From Streptomyces peucetius (lineage in GTDB: Bacteria > Actinomycetota > Actinomycetes > Streptomycetales > Streptomycetaceae), in the NCBI RefSeq assembly GCF_025854275.1, contig NZ_CP107567.1, forward strand, positions 3,224,001 to 3,288,000: a stretch of 64,000 nt of DNA, given 5' to 3'. A program made the translations under genes and the position numbers. Numbering within the stretch: position 1 is the stretch's first letter; each line of letters begins with the position of its first letter. Below are positions 1 to 7,359 of this stretch, piece by piece. The notes under the pieces are model-generated. The model did not search any database. It had not been told where the DNA came from and worked only from the letters and a program-made list of their open reading frames with translations.

Positions 1-20
1 CACCTGGGTCTAGCCGGGAT

Positions 21-60
21 CAAGGCGGGCACGACACCTCTCGGTGTCGGGCCCGCCTTG
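21..60. terminator. Hairpin terminator at left edge
   Basis: Positions 21-37 and 44-60 form a 17-bp stem with one mismatch around a 6-nt loop. No coding sequence covers it. It probably ends transcription of a gene lying left of the window, or of the minus-strand gene ending at 129. Confidence 0.6.
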
Positions 61-128
61 GTTGTTGTTGGTGGTAGCCGGGTGTCGTGAGTCGCCCTCT
101 GACGGCCCACAGACGGCCCACCGGCGCC

Positions 129-597
129 CTAGCGATTGGCCTGCGAAAGCCACACTGCCAGGCGCCGGACCGTGTCCTCGTCCAGCGTTTCAACGAGACT
201 TGCCACGGCAGCGTCATCTTCCGACTGCGTGGTGGATAGCCCCGCGCGGGCGAGTGCGGCAGTCAGTACCTGGTGACGCCGGTCAATGAGTCGTTCCTCA
301 CGGGCGCTGCGCTGTCGTTGCTCGACCGGCACCGCTGTCGCGGCCACACCAGGGCCGGGTTCGAGCGTGGCGAGGTGTTGCCATTCGTCACCCATGCCTG
401 ATGGGCCCCAGATCTCGGACAGTGGAGCATGCCCGCGTGCCTGCACCGTCCCGATCATGTCGTTAACGGCGTCTTCCACGGGCTCTCGCGCGGGCCCTTC
501 GGCGACGATCCTCCAACCCGGTCTCGCGGCTGGGGTACACCGCGACGAACCGGGGGGAGCCTTCGGGCGGTGCTGGCATACGTGTGCCGGGTGTCAT
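129..597 (-). pseudogene. Hypothetical protein gene broken by a one-base frameshift
   Basis: An ATG at 597 is preceded by a good ribosome-binding site (GAGGAG, about 7 nt upstream) and reads MTPGTRMPAPPEGSPRFVAVYPSR, then runs into a stop. Another minus frame continues sensibly from about 517 as GWRIVAEGPAREPVEDAVNDM and on to the stop at 129. Removing one G from the GGG at 517-519 (minus-strand GGG) joins the halves into a protein of about 155 residues reading RETGWRIVAEGP across the junction. The strong start site and plausible joined protein argue that this was one gene. I do not recognise a function. Alternatively, a shorter protein of 116 residues starts at the GTG at 479. Confidence 0.6.
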
Positions 598-855
598 GAC
601 GCACTCCTCAGGCGGCCAGTAGGTGCATCGAGACTAGCGACATACCTGATGGCCCGTCAGGCGCTGACGGTCGGGACCCTTGGCGCCAGTGGCCGGGCCG
701 TTGCCTTACGGCTTACGGTGCCTCAGTCGGAGCGACCCAACCCAGTCGTCCGGAAATTGCTGCGGCGGAGTCGGCCGCCCTGGGGACCGACGAAGAAGCA
801 GGCGGTACCGGGGAGCGATTGCATCAGCCACTGCGTATCGTTCTCAACGGGATCG

Positions 856-2034
856 TCACCCAACTCCCGGGGGCGGAATTCCGACCGCTGCGCGGTGGAA
901 TGCTACGTCGGTCTCAGCCGGCCGGTCCGGCTGCGGTGGTACGAGGGCGGATTCCGGCCCGGGTGAGGCTCCCGCTCCCGTGACAGCTGTGGGTCGGGGG
1001 GTGCACCACCGCAGTCGCCCCAGGGAGCGATAGAAGCGGTCCGGCAGAAACACGGCGTCCGCGACGATCATCGCGCCGGAGAAGATCGGCAGTCCCATGA
1101 CCACCGCAATATTCACGTGCATGCCCAGCAGCAGGACCAGGACGGGGTATTTGAGCCTGCCGAACAGGACAAACGGAAAGGCGACCTGCACCAGCACCGT
1201 CAGATAGCCAACGACTGCAATCAGCACGTGATGACCGTCGATCATCTGGGACAACGCAGGCCAGGGCCGGAACAGGTCGATGTTCAGGACGTAGTGGAGG
1301 GCGGTGCCATCGCCCCACTTGACGCCCTGCACCTTGTACAGGCCCGCGCATCCGTAGAGGAAGCAGACCTGGGCGGCGATGACGAACATGCTGCAGTTGT
1401 GCAGCACAGTGATCAAGATGATGCGGGCGTCACCGAGCTGGTGCCGGAGACCGCCGCCGAGCCGGCCTGCCGTCTTGCCCGCCGACGCCTGGAGCCGGGT
1501 CCTTCGCGCGTCGAGGGACCAACGCCGGCCGCACGCGGTGAAGACGAGGTAGACGGCCATGAGGACCATGAGATTGTCCCCGCCATCCGCCATGAAGATC
1601 GCCCTAGCGTGGAACGACACCACCACGACCGCGAACAGCACGGACATCGCCCGGGTGCGCCAGCCCAACAAGAACAGCGCACACGTGACGAGAGCCACGG
1701 CGTAGCAGACCTCGAAGTACACCCGGCTGTCGGACAGGGTGAGGACACTGACCCACCCGCTCTGGTCGAACATCTGCCTGGCCAGCGCGGGCGTCCATGG
1801 TGAACCTGGGCCCCAGATCTCGTCGCGGTGTGGAAACTCGCGGAGCAGAAAAACGAGATAGAGCAGGCCGTACCCGATGCGCAGCATCGCCGCCGCGTAC
1901 AAGGAGACCGGCCGCTCGGTCAGGAGGACGAGGAACGCATGGACCCGGGCGAGTACGCGCTGCGACATCCGCACGGCCGCCGGCTCGGTGGCGCGTGGGG
2001 GCGCTGCGACCGGTGCCTGCTCAGTCCGTTCCAT
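856..2034 (-). CDS. HTTM-domain integral membrane protein
   Basis: A 392-residue multi-spanning membrane protein of the HTTM family, related in fold to the membrane part of vitamin K-dependent gamma-carboxylase. Hydrophobic segments include residues about 40-60 (SLYAAAMLRIGYGLLYLVF), CYAVALVTCALFLLGW, a helix before HARAIFMADGGDNLMVLM, and several later ones. The HARAIF..DGGDNL stretch is typical of the family. The ATG at 2034 lies inside the last codons of the upstream DUF5819 gene (14-bp overlap), so the pair is translationally coupled; longer upstream starts would read through that gene in the wrong frame. No catalytic role is established for bacterial HTTM proteins of this type. The C-terminal 50 residues are polar and poorly conserved-looking. 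Confidence 0.82.
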   Translation of the reverse strand: MERTEQAPVAAPPRATEPAAVRMSQRVLARVHAFLVLLTERPVSLYAAAMLRIGYGLLYLVFLLREFPHRDEIWGPGSPWTPALARQMFDQSGWVSVLTLSDSRVYFEVCYAVALVTCALFLLGWRTRAMSVLFAVVVVSFHARAIFMADGGDNLMVLMAVYLVFTACGRRWSLDARRTRLQASAGKTAGRLGGGLRHQLGDARIILITVLHNCSMFVIAAQVCFLYGCAGLYKVQGVKWGDGTALHYVLNIDLFRPWPALSQMIDGHHVLIAVVGYLTVLVQVAFPFVLFGRLKYPVLVLLLGMHVNIAVVMGLPIFSGAMIVADAVFLPDRFYRSLGRLRWCTPRPTAVTGAGASPGPESALVPPQPDRPAETDVAFHRAAVGIPPPGVG

Positions 2035-2662
2035 GCGAGGACACCTTCCACCAAGGCAGATACCGGGTTTCAGCACTCGCGGATGCCGCAGCGGCCGGCC
2101 GGAAACCACCCGCTGCGCGGGGCGCGGGGATGGGCTGCGTGATGACCCGCAGTTGGATGGAGTCGAAGGTGCCGCCACGCTGGTCGGCGACACGGTCCGC
2201 TGCGATGTTGCGCAGATACTTCTCGATCATCACAGCACGGTGGGAGCGCGGCTGGTTGTCGCCGCCGTGCGTCTTGAGGTAGGAATTCCAAGCCTGGCGC
2301 AGCATGTTCTGTGCCGTATGGCTCGGGAAGACGTTGTGCTTGACGGCGGAATTGTCCCTGGCGGTCAGATCGATCCAGCCGCTCACCCGTGTGGTGCCGT
2401 CCGGCGCCGTCCGCTTGGTCCTCGCAGAAATCTGCCGGTTAACCGACTGCGGATTCGGGGCGAAGAGCCGCCAGTTCTGCTCGAACACGGGCCGGACCCA
2501 GGCGTCGATCTGTCGGCTGTACGCCTTCGAGACGGCATTCGGAGGCGCCACGTGCAGAAACACCAGGAGCACATGGGCCAGAGCCACTGCAAGGCAGAGG
2601 GCCACCGCGGCTCCCGTTCCCGCAGCCAGCAGCCGGGGTGGCCCTGAAGTGTCACGAGTCAT
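2021..2662 (-). CDS. DUF5819 family membrane-anchored protein
   Basis: A 213-residue protein if started at the ATG at 2662. It has a short cytoplasmic tail, one transmembrane helix (residues about 17-40) and an extracytoplasmic domain containing FEQNWRLFAPNPQSVNR, the signature I associate with DUF5819. The open frame extends upstream to 2917 through a low-complexity EAGEAGEAG stretch; I prefer 2662 because the helix then sits at the usual distance from the N terminus, although the ribosome-binding site is weak. It overlaps the downstream HTTM gene, and this two-gene arrangement recurs in actinomycetes. Function unknown; a partner or delivery subunit for the HTTM protein is a guess. Confidence 0.75.
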   Translation of the reverse strand: MTRDTSGPPRLLAAGTGAAVALCLAVALAHVLLVFLHVAPPNAVSKAYSRQIDAWVRPVFEQNWRLFAPNPQSVNRQISARTKRTAPDGTTRVSGWIDLTARDNSAVKHNVFPSHTAQNMLRQAWNSYLKTHGGDNQPRSHRAVMIEKYLRNIAADRVADQRGGTFDSIQLRVITQPIPAPRAAGGFRPAAAASASAETRYLPWWKVSSHGTD

Positions 2663-2959
2663 ACGCGGTTCCCCGCCACCGTCCTGTGCTGTCGGCTCAG
2701 CGTCGATCCGCCGCGATTCCTTCGCATTCGTCGACTCAACGCCGCCCAGCACGGCCCCCACCCGGCCCTTCCCATCCCGACTGCTCGCACCTGCTTCTCC
2801 TGCTTCTCCTGCTTCCGCGGGCGGCGCGCGACGGACTCGACGATCCGACGCGCGCCATCCGTCCCGCTCGCGTGTGGGGTCGACTACTCGTGCGCGCACT
2901 ACGCCGAGAGGACCCACGCGCGAACCACTGGTCGCGCCGATCGGCGGGGGACGACTCGC

Positions 2960-4282
2960 TCAGCGTTGAACATGCATTTCTGGACCCTGTGCTTGCCCTC
3001 GCACTGCCGGGATGCCCAGGCTTCTCGCCGTATCGCTGTCGCGGTAGCCGCCGTGGTGGTAACCGCCGTAGTCGTAGCCGCCGTGGTGGTAACCGCCGTA
3101 GTCGTAGCCACCGTGGTGGTAACCGCCGTAGTCGTAGCCACCGTGGTGGTAACCGCCGTGGTCGTGACCGCCGTCGTCACCGGTCGCGGCATCACCCGTC
3201 GCAGCGTCACCCGTCGCAGCGTCACCCGTCGCAGCGTCACCCGTCGCGGCATCACCCGTCGCAGCGTCACCCGTCGCGGCATCACCCGTCGCAGCGTCAC
3301 CCGTCGCGGCATCACCCGTCGCGGCATCACCCGTCGCAGCGTCACCCGTCGCAGCGTCACCCGTCGCGGCATCACCCGTCGCAGCGTCACCCGTCGCAGC
3401 GTCACCCGTCGCGGCATCACCCGTCGCAGCGTCACCCGTCGCGGCATCACCCGTCGCGGCATCACCCGTCGCAGCGTCACCCGTCGCAGCATCACCCGTC
3501 GCAGCATCACCCGTCGCAGCGTCACCGGTGGTTGTTGTGGTGGTGCCCGCACACTCCGGCCTGGTGATCCGGTTGGTGTCCAGCGTCACAGCCTCAACCT
3601 CGGCGAGCGCGCGGCCGTCGATGGTCGCTTCCGTCGTTACGGTGATCGCTGCCTTGGCCATGATCGTGCCCACGAAGGTGGTGCCGGTGCCGAGGGTGGC
3701 CGAGCTTCCGATCTGCCAGAACACATTGCACGGCGATGCGCCGTTGATGAGAGACACGCTGCTGTTGCTCGCAGTCGTCAACGTCGAACCGACCTGGAAC
3801 ACCCACACCGCGTTCGGGTCGCCCTGGGCATCCAGGGTGAGGGTGCCGGTGAGCCCGAGACTGGAAGAGGCTGTGTAGACGCCCGGAACCAGCGTCAAGC
3901 CACCGGCATCCGGGGGAAGTGCGCCATTCGATGCCTGTCCGGCGGCGTCGTTGTACGCCGCGACCAGGTCGGTCTTGGCTTGTTGGGCCACAGTGTCCCC
4001 GGAGTGCATAGTCCCGATGACCGTACCGGGCGGGAATCCGGAGATGGACGTCCCCGGATGCACTCCGACATCTCCAGTGACCACTGAGGGCCCGGTGTTC
4101 GTGACCTCCGCGCCGGCCAGTACCGCGAAGCTTTCCGCGGTACCCAGATTTACAGGTGTTGCTGCATTCGCCCGTGTAGGCGTCACTGCGACTACGGCAA
4201 AGGCGACCAGCAGGGTGAGTACCCCGGCGATCCAAGCCGTCATTGTGCGCCGATGCGGCGCATCGGAAATATTCAGTGTCAT
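2960..4282 (-). CDS. Secreted ice-binding-like (DUF3494) protein with long repetitive tail
   Basis: A 440-residue exported protein. Residues 1-41 form a signal peptide ending ANAA. Residues about 42-245 match the DUF3494 (ice-binding protein type) beta-solenoid: LGTAESFAVLAGAEVTNTGP, VVTGDVGVHPGTSI, GVYTASSSLGLTGTLTLD, VWVFQVGSTLTT and FVGTIMAKAAITV are all characteristic. A TTTTTT linker follows, then 23 tandem GDAAT pentapeptides and about four HHGGYDYGGY decapeptides, ending in a short basic tail. In non-polar Streptomyces such domains are more likely surface adhesins than antifreezes; that is inference. The tail is unusual because ordinary members stop after the solenoid or carry a sorting signal. 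An AGGAG lies about 11 nt upstream of the start. Confidence 0.85.
   Translation of the reverse strand: MTLNISDAPHRRTMTAWIAGVLTLLVAFAVVAVTPTRANAATPVNLGTAESFAVLAGAEVTNTGPSVVTGDVGVHPGTSISGFPPGTVIGTMHSGDTVAQQAKTDLVAAYNDAAGQASNGALPPDAGGLTLVPGVYTASSSLGLTGTLTLDAQGDPNAVWVFQVGSTLTTASNSSVSLINGASPCNVFWQIGSSATLGTGTTFVGTIMAKAAITVTTEATIDGRALAEVEAVTLDTNRITRPECAGTTTTTTGDAATGDAATGDAATGDAATGDAATGDAATGDAATGDAATGDAATGDAATGDAATGDAATGDAATGDAATGDAATGDAATGDAATGDAATGDAATGDAATGDAATGDAATGDAATGDDGGHDHGGYHHGGYDYGGYHHGGYDYGGYHHGGYDYGGYHHGGYRDSDTARSLGIPAVRGQAQGPEMHVQR
3043..3173 (-). repeat. 30-bp tandem repeat encoding HHGGYDYGGY
   Basis: About four copies of a 30-bp unit lie inside the C-terminal tail of the ice-binding-like gene. 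They encode alternating HHGGY and DYGGY motifs. Copies differ by a few third-position changes, and the copy nearest the GDAAT block has drifted to GGHDHGGY. Confidence 0.9.
3181..3525 (-). repeat. 23-copy 15-bp tandem repeat encoding GDAAT
   Basis: Twenty-three back-to-back 15-bp units span 345 bp. On the plus strand the variable part reads gcagcgtcac in most copies, gcggcatcac in others and gcagcatcac in two copies near the end. All three variants encode the same pentapeptide on the minus strand. They are interspersed rather than in blocks. There are no spacers, so this is not a CRISPR array. Confidence 0.95.
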
Positions 4283-4954
4283 CGAGGAGCCAACTCCTGT
4301 GGGGGTGGTGACGTCCGACGTTCCTCGTCGAACGGAATCGCCTCGCCTGTCGGCGGCATATTAAGCAGACACACAACGCCCGTTTCGATTCATCTGGGTG
4401 ATGTCGCCGGAACCGACCGATACGCATCAAGAATGTATGACCAATAAGCTGGCTGGCCGTCACTCATCCGCGCGGCGATGCATCGTTGATGGACTAAATC
4501 CTCCTGATAGGCCGACCGTCGGCCTACTCCCGCCAGCGGAATGACGCTCAATATGATGTTGAACCGTATGTGGCTCGCCATGGACCCGAACTGTTCGAAC
4601 TCTGCCAGTTCCACCACAGCCTCAGCTCACTGAGAGTTACGCCGTTCGCTGGATGGCCAGGCGGCAGCCAGGCGCCATGGCATCCACAACTGACATCAAC
4701 GTGGCCGGACAGCAGCGGATGGAGGAGGCCCTACGGATCGGAGGGTCGCCTGCGTCCAAGCTCTCGACGCTCTGTGCAGTGCCGAAATCGAACTCCTAAG
4801 GCGGTGAGGGGCAGCGCTGTCCACGCCGACCGCAGCAGACCTCAGCGACCGCCCCGCCGATAGTTCGCATTTCTGGCCCATCTGCACGGGCACCCCGATC
4901 CCGGTCGACGAGTGGCGCAACCGGATGTGGCTGGACACCTGGGTGCAGCCGCGC
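4283..4954. other. Gene-poor interval with possible decayed coding remnant
   Basis: No convincing gene. The first 100 bp upstream of 4282 should hold the promoter of the ice-binding-like gene. Between about 4740 and 4953 the plus strand can be read as a protein-like stretch (ADLSDRPADSSHFWPICTGT, then VDEWRNRMWLDTWVQPR) with an in-frame TGA near 4800 and no start or proper end. This suggests the remains of a gene rather than a working one. Short frames at 4390-4617 and 4570-4863 have composition unlike genuine Streptomyces genes. Confidence 0.5.
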
Positions 4955-5437
4955 TCAGGCGTCCGGCCCGGTCAGCCACGCCCTGATCCCGGCCAGCGCG
5001 GCGGGGCCGTAGTCCGAGTCGACACCGCGGACCAGATCGGCGATCGAGACGGCCCGCAACGCCGCGCGCCAGGCCTCGTCCGCCCCGGCCATCGCGCGGG
5101 CGATCGTGCAGGGCACGGTGCACGACTCGGCGGGAGTGGCCAGCGGACCCCGCTGGCGGATCTCGGTGCAGGTGAAGGCCCGGCCGGGGCCGTCGACCGC
5201 TTCGACCACATCGAGCACGGTGATCGAGGCGGGTTCCCGCGTGAGCACGTAGCCGCCCGCCTTGCCCTGCACGGAACGCACCAGCCCGGCGCGCGAGAGC
5301 GCCTGCAGCTGCTTGGCCAGATAGCTGGCCGACACGTCGTGCAGCTCCGCCAGCCGGACCGCCGGGACAGGCTCCTGGGTCGCCGTGAGCACGACGCAGC
5401 AGTGCAGGGCCCACTCGACTCCACCGGACATCTTCAC
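4955..5437 (-). CDS. Rrf2-family transcriptional regulator
   Basis: A 160-residue regulator with an N-terminal winged helix: LAELHDVSASYLAKQLQALSRAG is the recognition region and GGYVLTREPASITVLDVVEAVDG the wing and beta-hairpin, both diagnostic for Rrf2. Three cysteines (in FTCTEI and SCTVPCTIA) sit where Fe-S or redox-sensing cysteines lie in IscR/NsrR-type members, so it may sense oxidants or disulfide stress. It is divergent from the NAD(P)-binding gene at 5584, and the shared intergenic region carries two matching inverted repeats, which points to control of that gene and probably itself. Start is GTG at 5437; the ATG at 5431 is an alternative. Confidence 0.85.
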   Translation of the reverse strand: MKMSGGVEWALHCCVVLTATQEPVPAVRLAELHDVSASYLAKQLQALSRAGLVRSVQGKAGGYVLTREPASITVLDVVEAVDGPGRAFTCTEIRQRGPLATPAESCTVPCTIARAMAGADEAWRAALRAVSIADLVRGVDSDYGPAALAGIRAWLTGPDA

Positions 5438-5461
5438 CCGATCACTCTAATCGAGCCGCTC

Positions 5462-5491
5462 TTGACTCGGACATAACTTGTCCGAGTAGTA
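5462..5491 (+). promoter_or_regulatory. Promoter for the 5584 gene
   Basis: TTGACT (5462-5467) and TAGTAT (5486-5491) are separated by 18 bp. The spacer contains the palindrome 5466-5486, so a bound regulator would block RNA polymerase. Confidence 0.65.
5466..5486. promoter_or_regulatory. Operator 1, probable Rrf2 site
   Basis: Perfect inverted repeat: CTCGGACA and TGTCCGAG around a 5-bp centre. It overlaps the promoter of the divergent gene. Confidence 0.7.
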
Positions 5492-5492
5492 T

Positions 5493-5513
5493 CCCGGATA
5501 CAAGATGTCCGAG
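5493..5513. promoter_or_regulatory. Operator 2, probable Rrf2 site
   Basis: A second copy with the same geometry: right arm TGTCCGAG is perfect, left arm CCCGGATA has two changes. Its centre lies 27 bp from operator 1, just downstream of the -10 element. Confidence 0.55.
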
Positions 5514-5583
5514 TTCGGCTCACGCCGCGCCCCGGCGGGGCGTATGCCATATTGCGGACATACCTCCCGGCGAAGGGCATGTC

Positions 5584-6312
5584 ATGAAGGTCGCAGTCAT
5601 CGGCGGTACCGGTCTGATCGGGTCACAGGTCGTCAAGAAGCTGAACGCCGCCGGCCACGAGGCGGTACCCCACGCGCAGTCCACCGGAGTCGACGTCATC
5701 AGCGGCCAGGGACTGGACGAGGCGGTGGCGGGGGCCGACGTCATCGTCAACCTGACGAACTCCCCGACCTTCGACGAGGCCTCACCGGCCTTCTTCCGGA
5801 CATCGATGGAGAACCTCCTGACCGCGGGCGAGCAGGCCGGCGTCCGTCACTTCGTCATCCTCTCCATCGTCGGCGTGGACCAGGTGCCGGAGCTGGACTA
5901 CTACCGGGCCAAGGCGCTCCAGGAGGACATCCTCACGGCCGGGCCCATCCCCTACTCGATCGTGCGCGCGACACAGTTCATGGAGTTCGTCGACGCGGTC
6001 CTGTCCTGGACCGCCGACGGCGACACCGTGCGGCTGCCCGCCACACCGATCCAGCCCATCGCCGCCGAGGACGTGGCCGAGGCGGTGGCCGAAGTCGCCG
6101 CGGGGACCCCGCTGAATGGCATCCGTAACATCGCCGGCCCCGACGTCTTCCCCCTGGACGAGCTGGGCCGGATCACCCTGTCCCACAACTCCGACGGCCG
6201 TACCGTCGTCACCGACCCCACGGCCGGCATGTTCGCCGCCGTCAAGGGTGACGTCCTCACCGAAAAGAACGCCCGCCTCGCCCCCACCCGCTACACCGAC
6301 TGGCTCTCCTGA
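5584..6312 (+). CDS. NmrA-like NAD(P)-binding oxidoreductase
   Basis: A 242-residue Rossmann protein. The N terminus VAVIGGTGLIGSQVVKKL carries GGTGxxG, followed by VIVNLTNSPTFDEAS, FVILSIVGVDQVPELDYYRAK (extended-SDR YxxxK region) and IPYSIVRATQFMEF, typical of the NmrA/SDR_a5 atypical short-chain group. These enzymes usually act as NAD(P)H-dependent reductases of small electrophiles or as redox sensors. The gene is led by AAGGG and its promoter carries the two inverted repeats attributed to the divergent Rrf2 regulator, so it is probably induced when that regulator senses its signal. Substrate cannot be read from sequence. Confidence 0.82.
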   Translation: MKVAVIGGTGLIGSQVVKKLNAAGHEAVPHAQSTGVDVISGQGLDEAVAGADVIVNLTNSPTFDEASPAFFRTSMENLLTAGEQAGVRHFVILSIVGVDQVPELDYYRAKALQEDILTAGPIPYSIVRATQFMEFVDAVLSWTADGDTVRLPATPIQPIAAEDVAEAVAEVAAGTPLNGIRNIAGPDVFPLDELGRITLSHNSDGRTVVTDPTAGMFAAVKGDVLTEKNARLAPTRYTDWLS

Positions 6313-6358
6313 ACCGCCCCCGCCCCGCCGGCCGCCCCGCGGGGAGCCGCACCCGGGC

Positions 6359-7138
6359 TCACTGGGCGGGGCGCGGCCGGCGGCCGGCGCGGGACCCGGC
6401 CACCAGGACGAAGGTCACGGAGATCAGCAGCGCCCACGCCCCGAACTTGGTCACCGAGACCGGCTGCCAGCCCGCCAGCTGGTCCGGGTAGCTCCAGGCG
6501 CCCGCATAGGTGGAGATGTTTTCGGCGATCCACAGGAAGAAGCCGATCAGCACGAAGGACAGGGCCAGCGGCATCCGGTGGTCCTGCTCCCCCACCCGGA
6601 ACCGCACCCGGGTGCCCGCGGTCGCGCACAGCACCAGCGCCGCCAGTATCCAGCGGGCGTCCGGCAGCCAGTGGTGGGTGAAGAAGTTCAGGTAGACAGC
6701 GCCGGCCAGCACCGTCATGGCCCGGTGCCGGTAGCCGCCCAGGCGCAGGTCGAACAGGTGCCAGGCGCGGCAGACGTAGCTGCCCACGGCCGCGTACAGG
6801 AAACCGCCGTACAGCGGGACGCCCGCGACCTTGGCCACCGCGTCCTCCGGGTAACTCCACGAGCCCATCCGCACCTTGACCAGCTCGAAGAGCAGCCCGA
6901 TCAGATGGCACGCGGCGATCACCGCCGTGTCCCGGGCGCTGTCCCAGCCCACCTTCCTCGCGAGCACCGCCAGCCCGACGCCGTAGGCCAGCAGCAGGTC
7001 GTAGCGCGCGACCGGGAGCTGCGGCAGCACGGCGGAGACGGCGATGCCGCCGATCAGGGCCACGGCGAAGGCGCAGCAGCGCAGCTGGAGCAGCCCGAAG
7101 CGGAGCAGCTGACGTGTCCAGTAGGCGAGGGTTCCCAT
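6359..7138 (-). CDS. DUF817 family integral membrane protein
   Basis: A 259-residue polytopic membrane protein with about eight hydrophobic helices. FELVKVRMGSWSYPEDA, GGFLYAAVGSYVCRAWHLFDLRL, YLNFFTHHWLPDARW and IAENISTYAGAWSYPDQ are hallmark stretches of DUF817. The ATG at 7138 begins the conserved part; an open extension to 7327 is arginine-rich and looks non-coding. No clear Shine-Dalgarno precedes the start. Molecular function unknown. Confidence 0.8.
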   Translation of the reverse strand: MGTLAYWTRQLLRFGLLQLRCCAFAVALIGGIAVSAVLPQLPVARYDLLLAYGVGLAVLARKVGWDSARDTAVIAACHLIGLLFELVKVRMGSWSYPEDAVAKVAGVPLYGGFLYAAVGSYVCRAWHLFDLRLGGYRHRAMTVLAGAVYLNFFTHHWLPDARWILAALVLCATAGTRVRFRVGEQDHRMPLALSFVLIGFFLWIAENISTYAGAWSYPDQLAGWQPVSVTKFGAWALLISVTFVLVAGSRAGRRPRPAQ

Positions 7139-7359
7139 GGAGGGAGGGACGCCGCCCGTTCCCGCCCGGTTCGACCGGCACGGCCGGGGGCCGGCAGCGC
7201 TGCGGCGCGGGAATTCCGGTCGGCAAACCTTCACGTCCCGGTCGCGTCCCGGTCCGATAACGACCGCAGACGCCGACGCTCCTGTCACGTAAAGTGCGGA
7301 CCGACTCATGCCTTTGAACATGTTCAAGGTGCATGCACTCTGGGGAGGGGGCTGCGGTC

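Noticed and set aside
286..966. Long plus-strand frame at the left end
   Set aside because: Antisense to the frameshifted gene and the HTTM 3' end, arginine/serine-rich composition typical of shadow frames, no ribosome-binding site.
3181..3525. CRISPR-like array
   Set aside because: Units are directly contiguous, 15 bp, without spacers, and stay in frame as GDAAT codons of the ice-binding-like protein.
2966..4087. Plus-strand repetitive arginine/threonine protein
   Set aside because: Exact antisense of the ice-binding-like gene repeats; no start signal or recognisable domain.
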